From: Phylloscopus collybita
Lineage: Eukaryota; Chordata; Aves; Passeriformes; Phylloscopidae
NCBI GenBank assembly: GCA_027886175.1
Contig: JAJNNQ010000029.1
Span: forward strand, 3,224,001 to 3,288,000
Direction: 5' to 3'
DNA length: 64,000 nucleotides
This document shows positions 13,576-26,300 of the stretch, one piece after another (the stretch's first letter is position 1; each line of letters starts with the position of its first letter). Under the pieces are notes generated by a model. That model saw only the letters and a list, made by a program, of their open reading frames with translations, made no database searches and was not told where the DNA came from. The translations under genes and the position numbers were made by a program.

Positions 13576-15116
13576 TAGACTTTTTCTACCATGCTAACAC
13601 TTTCTCAAAACCAACAAAATTCACATACATTCAGACTCAGGTGTAAATATTTAAGCTCTCTATTATAAAGAGGGCTTGCTAGTATGTATGATGCATGTGA
13701 TGAATTGTGATGGCAATCACTTAGCTGCTAACCACCAGATGGTGGGGGCTTTTAAGTATAAAAATCTGTATTGTCCATTCAGACTGGGCTTAAGACTTCA
13801 CTTGAGTCTGAGAATCAATCACAAAAGCTTTTTTTTCTTATAGTATTGGTACTCTCCTGTGTTGATTGGCTGTCCTTTCTTACTTTGTATGAAGTTTTTT
13901 ATGAAGCTGCATTATTGAGTACACAATGTAACTATTGTCCACCAAAGAGTGCTTTATTGTCATAGGTTGTGTAGTTTATTTAGGAAAAAACTAATTGTAA
14001 GTGATTAACTTGTTTTTAATAGTGAATAATTTAGTTGTTCACAACCAACTGCTCTTTGAACTAGTTATAACTGCTTTAAATCTGGTATGATTTTAAACGG
14101 GAGGAAAACCACTACCATTTAAAGCAGTGCTGTCATATTGAAATGTCATTACTATTTCATCACTGAAACATTACTGTTTCTTTCCCTATCAAGTCATTTA
14201 GGTGAAACTTTAAATTACCATATATAAAAGGTAAGAATTCCCCCTAGGTTTCATTGGTACTCTTGGAAACATGTGGACAGTGCTGGTATTTAGCTTTGGG
14301 ACACTTAATGAGTGCAGCAGAAAAAAAGGACAGTAAGGGTGTCATACATCTGAGGTAGTGGAATTCAGGGGCAGGTGAAAATTTTGATACCTAACACTTC
14401 AAGAACTACAATTTACCTCTGCTTAAAAGCAGTGTAATTTTTAGAGGAATCTGAAATTTTCATCCCCTACAGAACTACTACTTTTCACATTTTGACATTT
14501 CAAAACTGAAATGAAATTTTCCAGCAGCTGATGGTTATAGCTGCATATCCCTCAGATGAGGGCTGTTACCACATAGCCTTAAATATGAACTAGTTCCGTT
14601 GATTTAGTGACTCTTACATTAGAAAGTGGAAAAAAATGGAGAAATCTGAAATGATAGTAATGGAATGAAGTTTTTAAAGACGCAGAATACCTCTGTGAGA
14701 GAGGGAAGTTTATTTCAATGAATGTAAATGCCTTGTGACTAGTTTCAATCTATATCCTTTTAAATGGAAACTAAGCCTTCTGTTAGGCTGGTTACTTTTG
14801 AATGCCAGTATGAATATCACACAGTGGTTTGAAAACATTTTCTATCAAGAGAATCATGAATTGGAGAGGAAACAGGATGTGAAGTGTAAGTAAGCTTACA
14901 GGTAACATCCATATGCTTAGATAGTCAAAATCTGCAAATATGAATACAAATTAAAAAAGTTTAATGCAAAATAGGACCACTGAAGGCTCAGACTGAAAAC
15001 AAGTTTTTTTTTTTTCTTTTCTTCTTAAACTTCCCTTTTCAGCCCCCTTTTTTTCTAGATAAAAAGCATCTAAAAGAGAAGGACTGATCTCATCTTGATA
15101 AGGCAGTTACAATTTC

Positions 15117-15270
15117 TTGGGGTTTGAATGTGATTGGTTTGTTTGTTTTGTGGGGGGCTATTTTTTTGAATGTTTCAGTTTAGGGGGTTTTGGGCTTGGT
15201 TAGGGTTTTTTGTGGGGGTTGTGTGGTTCGGGCTGGTTTTTTTTTTTTTTGACTGGGTGGGTTTTTTAGT
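15117..15270 (+). repeat. G/T-rich low-complexity tract
   Basis: TTTGTTTG, G6 and GGGTTTTTTG blocks with a T13 run, on the plus strand about 1.7 kb beyond the CDC14B stop. Same type as the tracts at 5.9 and 9.5 kb. Confidence 0.8.
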
Positions 15271-17591
15271 AAGCCATTTGTGTACTTAAGCCAAAAGCTT
15301 AAGTACAGGTAACCACAATAGTAGGTCTGTTGTGCAAATATTAATCTATGTTTATTTTTGAACAAAATTCTCATCTTGGAAAACAAAAGGGATGAAAATA
15401 GAGAAGAGAGAATCAGAATAAAGATTTAGTAGTATTTGTAATTGGCTTTGCCCTTCTCTCAGCTGAGCTGTTTCTTTTAGCATTTTTTTAAGCTAAAAAT
15501 AATTGGTCTCTTTCTCACCTTCCAAATTCCAAATCAGAATTTGCCTCATTTAAAGCAACCAGCAGTCATTAGCACTTCTAAGTTCGTCAGAAGTAAATTT
15601 GCATAATGCAAGTGCACAAACAATAGCAACTCTAGCCCAACCAAAACTGCATGTTTGGCATCAATGTGTTTCAGGATACCCCTATCCACCATCCAGTATC
15701 TTAGTGAAAAACACTTAAATGTCAAAGGGGTTTGACATTTGAACTTTCCAAACAGCCTTATATGTAAAATTAACTCATTACCTCATTGTGCCCCATCTGA
15801 TTGTACTGCTTAGTTTGTTATGAATTTTTATTACTTTTTCTAACATTTTTAATATACCATACCAAAGGTGTCTTAGGTACAGGAATGAAGAGTGTGCATG
15901 GAAGTCCTTGGTTTCTAATTTTTTTCTGAGTTGTGAAGTATTACATGCCAAAATAGAATGTATTGTGGCAGCTGCATCACCTTTGTATAACAGAGCAGCT
16001 GAATTAAGTTATTTCTGCTGCCATCAGTTAGGATTTCTCCTTAGAAATTCTTTCCTCTTTCAACTATGTGACAGATGGATTTCTCCTCAGTCTCTTAACT
16101 CAAAAGATACTACATGCTCAGACGCTGTAATATCTTGGGTGAAATTGCTATTTCCATTACAGCATCAAAAAAAGTCAGACATTAACCTAGACCTTGTCTT
16201 TTTGCCCAGTATGACAGTAGAGGAAACACTGCTAATTTAAAAGAGTAAGAGATTGTAGGAAAAAAACAAAACAAAACATAAATGTGATGTTCGCCAGTTT
16301 GTTGCACTGTGGTTTTTATATTGTTTGCAGACTGTCACATGTAAACTCACATACAGGCTATCAAGGTCTAAAACTTCCTGATTAATCAGTACTGTTCATC
16401 CTGATTATATTTAAACTGTCTATTTTTAATATTTTTTAACTTGGATTGACAGAACGAACGTATTTTTAAGATAAAGCTTCCTATTATCTTGTAATATTAA
16501 TTAGTTCAATATGTACTTGTGTGTCATTTGAAAATACTGCAAATTTCATTTGATTTTATACAAAACACTGAATAGTGAGAAGTGTAAACATGAATTATGT
16601 AAAATTAAAAGTAATCAGACTGTTTTTATGTTCTATTTCCAGTATTATCACAAAGCCATCATATCTGTACCAGACTGACTCATATGTACACTGAAAAAAA
16701 AAAACACAACACACTTAGCTGCCTGAAAACCTTTAATTAAAACACAGATTCTTAAAAGACATTTATAAAATTTCAAAAATAGAGACTTTCTGGCTCTTAA
16801 CTTTCTGGGAACTCACATTGGAAAACAGTATCTGTATTTGAATTGTTGGGATACACAGTGAAAAAAGTACAGATCACTGGAGTTTTAGTTATTATTTCTC
16901 CTTCCTCTGTGATTATATAGTATTAATTTTTAGGAACAGGCATTATCTTGAATACTATATACTTTGATACTTACCATGACAGTGAAGACTTCTCAAAAGA
17001 ATTAAATTTTTAGCAACAGTGATTTTTGCACAAGCACTGGTGATGGCCTAACTAAGTTTTTTAAAAAATATCCAACAGCAAAAACTAGTGACCCACTGAA
17101 ATAGTTCATATTACCTATATTAGAAAATGCAGAATTTGCACACACCAAGCAGAGCCTGTTTGACAAGCAAGTAAACTTCTGCTTACCTCAAAGATAGAGT
17201 TTTATAGCTGGAAAATCTGTGTTCTTCTGTTGCAAGGTGATCCTTTTCAAACTTACATAAATGTTTAAGCACCTTTTCCTAACAAGCTGCCTGATGATGA
17301 AGAGTGAATTATGGGATTTGCTTGGGAGAACACCAGTTTATGCATGTGATGCCCACAGGAAAACACAGTTAAGCCCTGTCACATCATTAGCAGTTTTAGG
17401 AGTACTGGCACTGGGCAGGGGAGGGCAGAGGACTAAAAGAATCCCACAAAGGAAAATTGAATAGTTGCCCAAGACAATTCCACTGAGGAAGTTAATGCAC
17501 TACAAGAATAATCTGTTCACTGTAGTTCTGAGAAACTTCAGTTGGGTCTATTTAGCCTCCTTTGGATTGCAGTTTCTACATTGCTTATGTT

Positions 17592-17618
17592 AAAAAAAAA
17601 AAAAAAAAAAAAAAAACC
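17592..17618 (+). repeat. A27 homopolymer
   Basis: 27 consecutive A. It could be a decayed retroposon tail but no source sequence upstream was recognised. Confidence 0.9.
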
Positions 17619-20037
17619 ACCACAGCAAAAAGGATGTGCTGTTATACATGAAATCTGAGTCTGGTTTTAGAGAGAAACTATGCTTTAAACCTACCTCACC
17701 AAGGGTTTGTTAAAGAGAGGTTTTTTACTTGCACTTCTCATTTTGGAGTTGGTTTCATATGGATGTGAATGACGAATAAGTCCTAAATATGGAATAAGGC
17801 CAAGAGAACATAGACAAGGGGGATGTGCTTTTGAAGCTCAGGGAGTGATGAACCAGAGCAGTTGCAAAGATGACTTTATCTCAACTCAAAGAGAACATGG
17901 GGTGGCCTTTCTTTTGGATAAATGGCTATCAAAGTTTGGATCAAAAAGTACTTCCTTAGCAATAATGAAGACCAGACCAGCATGGGGAAAATGAATACAT
18001 AAAACATAAAAGCCAGACAACTGCCATAAGAATTTCAAAGGGACCAATGGGCTTCAACTAATCAGCCCTCCCATTCCTTCTTGACAGCTGAGGATGTATT
18101 TTGTAAGGACCAGTAAAGGGAGTCATATTGGTATTGTGAATAATCTGTGTACTGCAATTGCTATATTAAGTATAATATGGTGGTTTTGTGCTTTCAGTAT
18201 ACTTTGTATCACTCTAAACCAGAAATGCCATGTGCCATGAAACATCATGAAGTAAGTAAATGTGGTATTAAACTTGACACCCTGCATCCATGGGATATTT
18301 TCAAGAGCCCTGTCAAGTGTTGGACTGTCACAAAGCAGGTGGAAGAAGGCACCTAGACAGTCTGTCCTTCAAACAGCTCCATTCCTGGTCCACGTCCTCC
18401 CTATCAAAGTCCATCCTAGTTCTCAGGGCTGATAAAGAGTCCAGACAGGCCAAGCAGCCACTGGTGGTTTTGATCCCTCAACTCAGCATGTGCAGCCCTG
18501 CTGTATAAGAGCACAGTAGCAAATGAAAAGCTCTTCTGTGTCACTAGCACTTCCAACTCCCAGCTCTTCTGACAATGCCAGTTGCTGCAGCTGAGTTACA
18601 GCACTAACAGGATAAAGTGGCAAATCCTGGAGTCTTGTACCCTGACAGCACAATGGGAAGAGATCCATGGCATCCACCATTACTAATGCCCTATCCGCTA
18701 TACTAATTAAAGAAAATCCAAAGTAATGCCAATAGCACAAGGGTAAATCAATCACTTCTTACCTTTGTGAACTTGCTTTTGCCTCTGTCAGTGCTTTGAT
18801 GCCACTCTTTTAAGATGGCAGAATAATTCTGTTGTTCTCTATGCAGTGGAATGGCTCAACCTCCTCAATATCCCTCCATCAAACAGAGCTTTTCTCTAGA
18901 CCTCCCTGTATTTCTTCCCGAGTTCATGTTCTGAGTTCTGCTATTACTAGATTGATCTTTCACCATTCTTCCCAAAATGGCATGCTCACTTGACTGAATC
19001 TCTAGTCAGTACTTAAAAAACATGATATTTGTCTTGCCTTTAATACTTCTAGGTGCTTTTTGTTGTTTACACCAACATCACACCTATTTTAAAGTGAACT
19101 ACTCTTTAATGTTAATTTTTTTTGTGTTCTATCTCTTCCTCCCACTGATCAGACCTTTCCAGCCTCTGGTCGTCTTTCACGCTGATGGCAGCTTCAGTGA
19201 ATTTGAAAAGATTTCTAGATTTTACTTTTCCCACAATAGCTTCTAAAGTTCCAAGTCTTTCCTAGAGCTAGCAAAAACTCTGAAAAGCAGCACTCAATCC
19301 ATAAGCAACAGAAATATAACCGAACAACTAACAAGTATAGAATTCCTGGATCAGAGTATGTCAGCTTATTATAACCTTGCTGTTATTTTTGTTTTGGCAG
19401 AGCTGTCCTGCTGATTCAATTATAGTATGCAGAATTTTTCATTCAAACAGTAACTACTGTACAAATCTCAACAGAGGAACTACTATTGCTAAAAGCAAAA
19501 AACAGCTTATTGAATCCAGCTAATTAGCTGTAAAACATCTGTAGAGACAACACCACAGACTGTGAATAGTCATACTAGTCAGTTTTACTAATAACTAGTT
19601 TAGTTACCTAAACAGGGAGATCAGAAACTTTATTCCGTTTAGGGCTGGTTCATCTCCAACATAACACTGTCATTAAATGTGATGCAGTATCTAAGACACA
19701 GCTATCTGCAACACTTTTATCACAAATTTAAAAAGGCATTTGTTTTCAGAGAAATAAAACGCTGCTGAAGATATGTATTTCAAGTTAAATTCTAGGTAAC
19801 ACAGCCAAAGGGTAACAGTTGTTACTTCTTCCAAAGACTGAAGGCTGCCCCCTCCAAGCACAAACTGTTCAGTACTTGCTCAGCATATGGTACCCAAACA
19901 GAAAAAGCTCTGATTTCATGCCCATTATTCAGTGATTGAAACATACTTTTTATGCAAAGATAATCATGTTTCACATTCAATTATTGATCCAGTGATATTG
20001 AGTCAGCATTGCATTACTTCCAACACTGCATGTTGGA

Positions 20038-20102
20038 ATATATATATATATGTGTATATACATACATATATTTGGTTTTTATATGAATGTGTGTGTATGT
20101 GT
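20038..20102. repeat. TA/TG microsatellite
   Basis: TATATATATATA followed by TGTATATACATACATATA and a second TGTGTGTATGTGT stretch. Interrupted dinucleotide repeat. Confidence 0.85.
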
Positions 20103-22859
20103 CTGTGACAGCTCTGGAAAAAAAGAAGGAAAAATTATGTGAAAATTGTTTTATATAAGATTAAGAATAATCTTAATGGCATAAGTCTACTAAAGGTACA
20201 GTATTTGGGTTCAGGCCCAAAGCACAATTAAGGCCTGTTTTCATACCAAAAAAAGTGTAACCAGCTAAAAGCTATTTCCTATGAGCTCAAATGCCCAATA
20301 TTCCTATTTATCAACTCAGAGTTTTTTTACTTTTGAGTCTTTTTATTCATTCTTTGGTATTCTTATCTTAAGCACAGGCATTTCTCTCCTCTTTCTTCTA
20401 AAGGCATTTTCATATTAATATATGCTTGCCAATCCTAAATCACAGTACTGCATATGATTCAACTGAGCTACATCATATCAACACCATCATATGTAAATGA
20501 CAGTCATGGAGAGAGGTGAATTCCTTTCTTTATAAACTTACTGTGACTTACATGAATCTAAAACTTAAACCCGAAATGTAGTTCTTCCTAGGCCACTCAC
20601 TACATTAAAGATAGGTAGTAGTGCATTAAAAAATAATGACTAAGATCTGCAACAGAATTCAACCTCTCCTTAATATGCACGCCATGCTCTACTAGTGTTT
20701 GTGTATATATTTACACCTGCTGCCAATTGCTTTACATGAAGGAGTAAAGCTACTCCAAGAGTGACAGCAGCAAATCCGTGCTTTACAGATATAGCTATTT
20801 TGGTACCTTAAATATGGTAGATGACTGAGACTCACAGTTCTGTTATCTCAGCTAGGCAAAGAAATCACATCACTGTCATCACTTACAATTAATAATTTCT
20901 TTTCTATACCTGAATATACCATTAACAAGAGAAACTCTTAAGCCATATTCAAATCTGACAGACTGAAGAATAAAATTGTCACAAATAAATGCTCTAAGAA
21001 ACTTCTGGTTTAAGCAGTAATCAATTACACTAAATCTCATTCTCACAAAGTTTTGGATTAGATGAATTGTATTTTTTAGTTTGGGATAGTTGTTTTGTTC
21101 TGTTTTTAATTAAACAGTCTTGTAATCAGCCTTTTTTCCTTTTAACCAGGAGTTCAACAACCTGCTAACCAAAAGTGGATTATACAGATGCATTTTCACA
21201 AGTCCTTTAAAGCATTCCCCAAAGAACCCATTTGTCATTTTGTTTTGAAAGGCAGATCAAAGTTAGAGGAATAAAAAGTAACTTTGCAACAGCACAAAGG
21301 AGATTGAAAAGTAAAACAATTCTCTCAGCCTTCCCAGAGAACAGTCAGAAGTAAACTGAATGTATCACAGCATACTGAGCTCACTAGCACAGCAAAGATT
21401 CTAATTTTTAGTAGAAAAAGGGAGGGTTACTTTTAAGTATATGAACATTTTCCTTAGCAAAAAGAGGTCTTAATAGAAGAGAAGACTACATTCAAAACAT
21501 GACAGGATATAGAAGGAAGCCCTGCAAAGAAGCTCTCCGCATCTATATGCATACACTCGCTCCAGCAAGTAAAAATATAAATAAAAACTCAGACACATTC
21601 TTCCCTGTCCAATGGGAAAATGGGAACAAGAAGGGAAAAACAAGTGAAATATTCCAAGAACCCCACAGACAAAATCACTTCTATTCCACATTGATTAAAC
21701 TGACATTTCTGGTAGAAACAAACAACACCTGTAAAAAGGGCAGCATCACATAAACCGCAGTAATTTAAAAAAAACTTACTTGTGACTACAAAGTGAAGTA
21801 GTCATGCATTATTTCATCCAGTTCAGATATTCAAATAGCAGCAGCAAGGGTTGCTCTAACACCAGCACTTTGCTTTTGCACATTCTTCCTACTACAAGTC
21901 AGAGCATTTCTATGCCACTACAATGAACTTCTTGCAGAACACAAAATCTCATATTACAACAAATTGTCATATAAGTAATTTACCAACATAAAAAAAAAAA
22001 AAAATCCTTTGGGCTGAACTACTCTGCACACCATCCGTTTGGAGCATATAGTTTTTCTAGGATGACTACATCCTATTTGTGTAAAGCCTTATCAGTGAGA
22101 AAAGTCTTTTAAGATTGTGAGTACTCTTAGAGCTTACTCCAAAGCAAAACTTTTTTTTTCTTCTAAGTTTCATCCACTATTTGCTCTCAAAGAAGACAGC
22201 TTAGAAGTGAGGCACAGGACTGGAAAACATGAAAGGTTTATAGTCATCTGCTTTCCCAGTAAATTGAAAAAACATATTCAAGTTGAGCAGGCATTTGAAG
22301 ACTCCTGTGAGGCTGACAGCTACTTCCAAGATGTCCAGTGTGCATGTCCTGTCATTTCTTTCTGTCATCACCTCTGGCACCATTTTCTTATTTTTCTCAG
22401 ATCCCCCAGAATGGCTCTCAGTGTCCCCTTGACAGGAAACAGTTAGAAAATCTGGCTCAAGTATGTTAAAGCTGCAATGAAAGTACATTGCACCTCATCC
22501 CCAACATCACAATTTTCTTGGTAAGGCATGAAACATTTTACTTTATAGTTGCTTCTGCTAAAATTAAAAGCTTCCTTAATAATACAGTTGTGTCTTTAGA
22601 TCAAAATTCTTGTTTTACTTAATTTTCAAAGTAATTGCAGACTATATCTTGTTAATGAAGTAGGACTTGTAGTTAGGTGTCAATTCAAAGCATCTGTGCT
22701 GCCTTGATTTTAAAGATCACTTCCATTTAGAGAGATGTTCACTTTTTTGGTAAGTATAGATTGCTGGTTGGGGTTTGGGTTTTTTTCCCCCAGACTACAT
22801 CCAAATAGCAAAAGCTTCCACCTATCACTGACTTCTTAAAATAATACCTCAAACCCAAA

Positions 22860-23342
22860 CCAATGTGCACTTTTCTTTATTTGCCAAACTGAAGAACTGC
22901 AACTTGCGACTGTCTGAAATATACGCTTCACTCAAAGGAAACATCTTTGTACAGTGAAATGTACAGTGAAACTAAGTCCCAGTTGTAGATCATGTTGTAC
23001 AGTTGACATTTCACCATGGTGTCATGGAGAAATTGATATAATCTCTATATATACATTTTTAAACACTCTTCCCTTTAACTTCACTTGAAGCCTAGTAGGG
23101 AAGTACTGTAAGCCTTCCCATAGGTTTCACAAATGCAGGCAGACATTAGAACCTGTGATAGGATCCCAGTCCACCCATATTTCCAGAATCCAACTCTATT
23201 AGCAGACAGCTGCAATCACTCCACACCAAACAACCAAACAACTTTCCAGAAGGAAACAGGCTTCCTTAATCCACACCAGCATAGAACTGGTGTCTTTATA
23301 GTTACAAAGTGACTTTGAGATACCACCATTTGTGATGGGTCT
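22860..23342 (-). other. HABP4: HABP4 3'UTR with poly(A) signal
   Basis: On the minus strand AATAAA lies at 22881-22876 and is followed by a G/T-rich element (TTGGTTTGGGTTTGAGG), a good downstream signal for cleavage. This predicts a short 3'UTR of about 480 nt. It carries a small tandem of TGTACAGTGAAA units near 22955-22980. Confidence 0.7.
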
Positions 23343-23399
23343 TTAAGCTAAAGCTGGAAAATCCTCAGGGTCATCAGGATTTGGAGCAACAAGCTGCAC
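23343..23399 (-). CDS. HABP4: HABP4 exon 7 and stop
   Basis: 19 codons including TAA. It reads [18 protein letters not shown], the classic family C-terminus. Acceptor CCTTTACAG. Confidence 0.94.
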   Translation of the reverse strand: MQLVAPNPDDPEDFPALA

Positions 23400-26300
23400 C
23401 TGTAAAGGAAGAAAGTAAGTTTTATAAAAATGAAAGCATTTTAAAAGTATCTGACAGCTATGTATACATAGTTTACCCTCAAAAGGGTTCATTCTTCTAC
23501 TCAAATGCTACTACTACTAAATGCTAATTCTACTGAAATTGTATCCATCTCTATCACAAACTTTCATATCAGAACGTATGACTACTGTAATTTCTTTTCA
23601 GCATGAATGTTTTTATAATGCTGCCTGGGAAGGACCAGAAGGTCACAAGTTTTGCAGAACTGAATGAAGAAAAAAGTAAAGCAGTCTCAAGCAAAATACT
23701 GCATATTTTTAGAAGCAGCATCACTATATTTTTACATTCCAGAACCACCGAACATATTGGGATGTAGTTTTAATCTTTCTGATCTGCTAACATAAAGAAC
23801 CTTTTTCATCCAAATGAAACAAATGCATCAACACTTCCATGTTATTTTGAAAGTTCCCAGTCTTAAAGCATTTTAGTGACAGTAAAGCTTCTGTTAGTAT
23901 GAAGAATGAAGATGCCATTTTCCAGTGTGCAAATGGCTTTTTTTTTCCAAAGAAAAAAATAAGTGGAAGTTTTTTATAATGGTTATAGAGAACACATGAA
24001 TCATTCTGTAGGATCACAGATTTACTGATGTCTACTGTCAGTAATCAAAGTATTACTGTACCATACTGTTTTTTCAAAGAGATACAAGCCTTTAGTTATT
24101 TTAACTAAGTCCCAAATTGTAACGAAATTCATTGCACCATTTCCTCTAGTTACTATTAGAGCATCTAGTAATCAGATCTTTTGAAACATGTTAGGAGTTG
24201 TGAGCCTGAATCAGTATTTAATTTCAAGTAATATAATATGGGCCAGGAACTCAATACACAGGACAACATACTATGAGACTGGAATTAGAAGCAAGTTTGT
24301 CACTATGGAAATCAAAATTCTACACAGAAAGGGGCAGGACACACACAAACACCATCAACAACAGGAAAAACAAAAACAAAAAAACCCAAACCAAACAAAA
24401 AAAAACCAACAACAAAACAAACAAAAAAAATCCAAATGAACAACAAAACCATAAAATCCATTACCACTACTTCTGGTCGAGGTTCTGTCTCTTCAGGTCT
24501 TCTGCCACGACCACGACCACGACCACCTCGTGCTCCTCTTGATCCACGGCCAGGGTAGGGAAGACTCCCAAAATTAATATCCAGCTGAGAAGTTATATCA
24601 TTCACTGGTTTTCTAAAGACATGAGAATCATCTTCAAAGTCTTCTTTTTGCAGCTAAAGAGAAGATCTGGTTAAAGCCCACAGCTTCCATGTATGAGCAT
24701 CTCCCTTCTCAGATACACAATCACACTTTTATGATAGACTAGGCAGCAAATAAACCAAGATGGCATCTGGATAAAAGACAGGCCTTAACTTGCACAGGAT
24801 TTTAACACAGAGGAGGTAATTGTAGCTTCCCAGATGCTTGGGATAGTTCTTTGTTGGCTCAGAGACTCCTGAAAACAAAAGCTTCTGTACTGACTCCATA
24901 ATACTGAAGAGGTTTTTCAGAAATATTATCTAGGTTTCCAAATGGACTAGAGCATCAAACCTAAGCTACTTACTCCTACAGTCATCTCCAAGTAATGGAT
25001 AAAAGGCCATACCAAAGCTACTTAATTGATGTATTTATCTACATGCCTGCAGCTATGAGATTACTGTGGTTTTAACAGTGTGTTCCTAATAGCCAGTGCA
25101 TGTCAGACTATTGCCCAGCATAACTTTAATGGGGACTGTAGTAATGATAAAGTATATGTTAACTCATCTCTTACAATGACGAATCACTTATTCAGTATCT
25201 AATTCAGGGATTTCACCTGCCTATGTTACATAGTTCCTGTACCTCCTGTTCTGCATCCATTTTAACAATTTCTCTTGATACTAACAGAACAGAAACTTTA
25301 TGGGTAAAAGGAAGAGAAACTTGCATGCACTCTTCACACATTTCTATTCTCTCTTCAGAGTTTGTGGAAGTTACTCTCCCCACCACTATCTCTCCCAGAA
25401 AAGAAAGAGGGGATAATGGCAACTCTGACCTAAAAAGGCTCCCTAAAAAGAATGCAGACTCTGAAGCGATCTAGTGATTAAGCAAGTTCTCATGTTAATA
25501 TTGTAACCAGAGAAAAGATGTGTATTCATAAATGCACATAGACTTCAAGGATCAAAATTCCATTGTACTAGACTATATGCACATACTTCTGAAAATCCGA
25601 AATCTAAGCAAGCTAGAATCTGAAAGAAGCTTCCCCTCTCCCCTCAGAACTAGTAGTTCTTCTTGAAATTTCAATCTGTATAATACCATGGAGTAAAACT
25701 TAGAGGAAATGGGTAGCAGGTGCACGCTACAGCACCACAAGCTCTCCAGGATTAGTTCTAAGAAGCAGAACCCCAAAAAAACCACACCCTAAAAAAAAGT
25801 TCATATTTCAAATGCTCAATGAGATACATGCAAGCGTATACTGGCAAGTAAGCTAAACAGGATTCCAACTGAGGAAAAGAAGTGTGTAGTAAACCAAGTT
25901 TCATAAACCAAGTTTTTCTAGCAGCATTACCAGAGACCTATACAGGTGGCAGCAGCTGAGCCATAAGGTAGAACAACTTGATATATTATATGTTTGCATA
26001 GTAAAATAGCAGTGATGATCTGAGACAAAAAAAAATTGAACACACAATTTAAAGCCAGTTTTGGGGCTCATGTCATTGCAATGGTAAAGCTTAGATACTG
26101 TTTCCTTGCCTATTCAGATTATACTAAAACTAGCAGTAAAAAAATAGAGACAGTTTCCTAACCCTGGTCATAAAGAAGTTTACAGAATTCCTGAGGCAGT
26201 GCTTACATCGTCACTGTATTTTGACTTGTGAATCACCACTGCTTTGGAAGGAACAGTAGACTCTGGCTTCCGGATGTTGAATTCAGGCTTTGGTCGATTC

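Larger units (their letters stand above)
13576..22850. other. CDC14B-HABP4 convergent intergenic region
   Basis: About 9.3 kb between the two gene ends. I see a small inverted repeat at 15717-15740, a G/T tract at 15117-15270, an A27 run at 17592-17618, a TA/TG microsatellite near 20038-20102 and a short G/T tract at 22763-22795. No gene, RNA gene or named transposon could be supported. Confidence 0.7.

Noticed and set aside
20038..20102. Repeat array considered as a CRISPR-like or satellite array
   Set aside because: It is only an interrupted TA/TG microsatellite without spaced direct repeats.
24188..24542. Plus-strand Lys/Gln/Asn-rich frames
   Set aside because: They read through an A/C-rich tract and the antisense of HABP4 exon 6.
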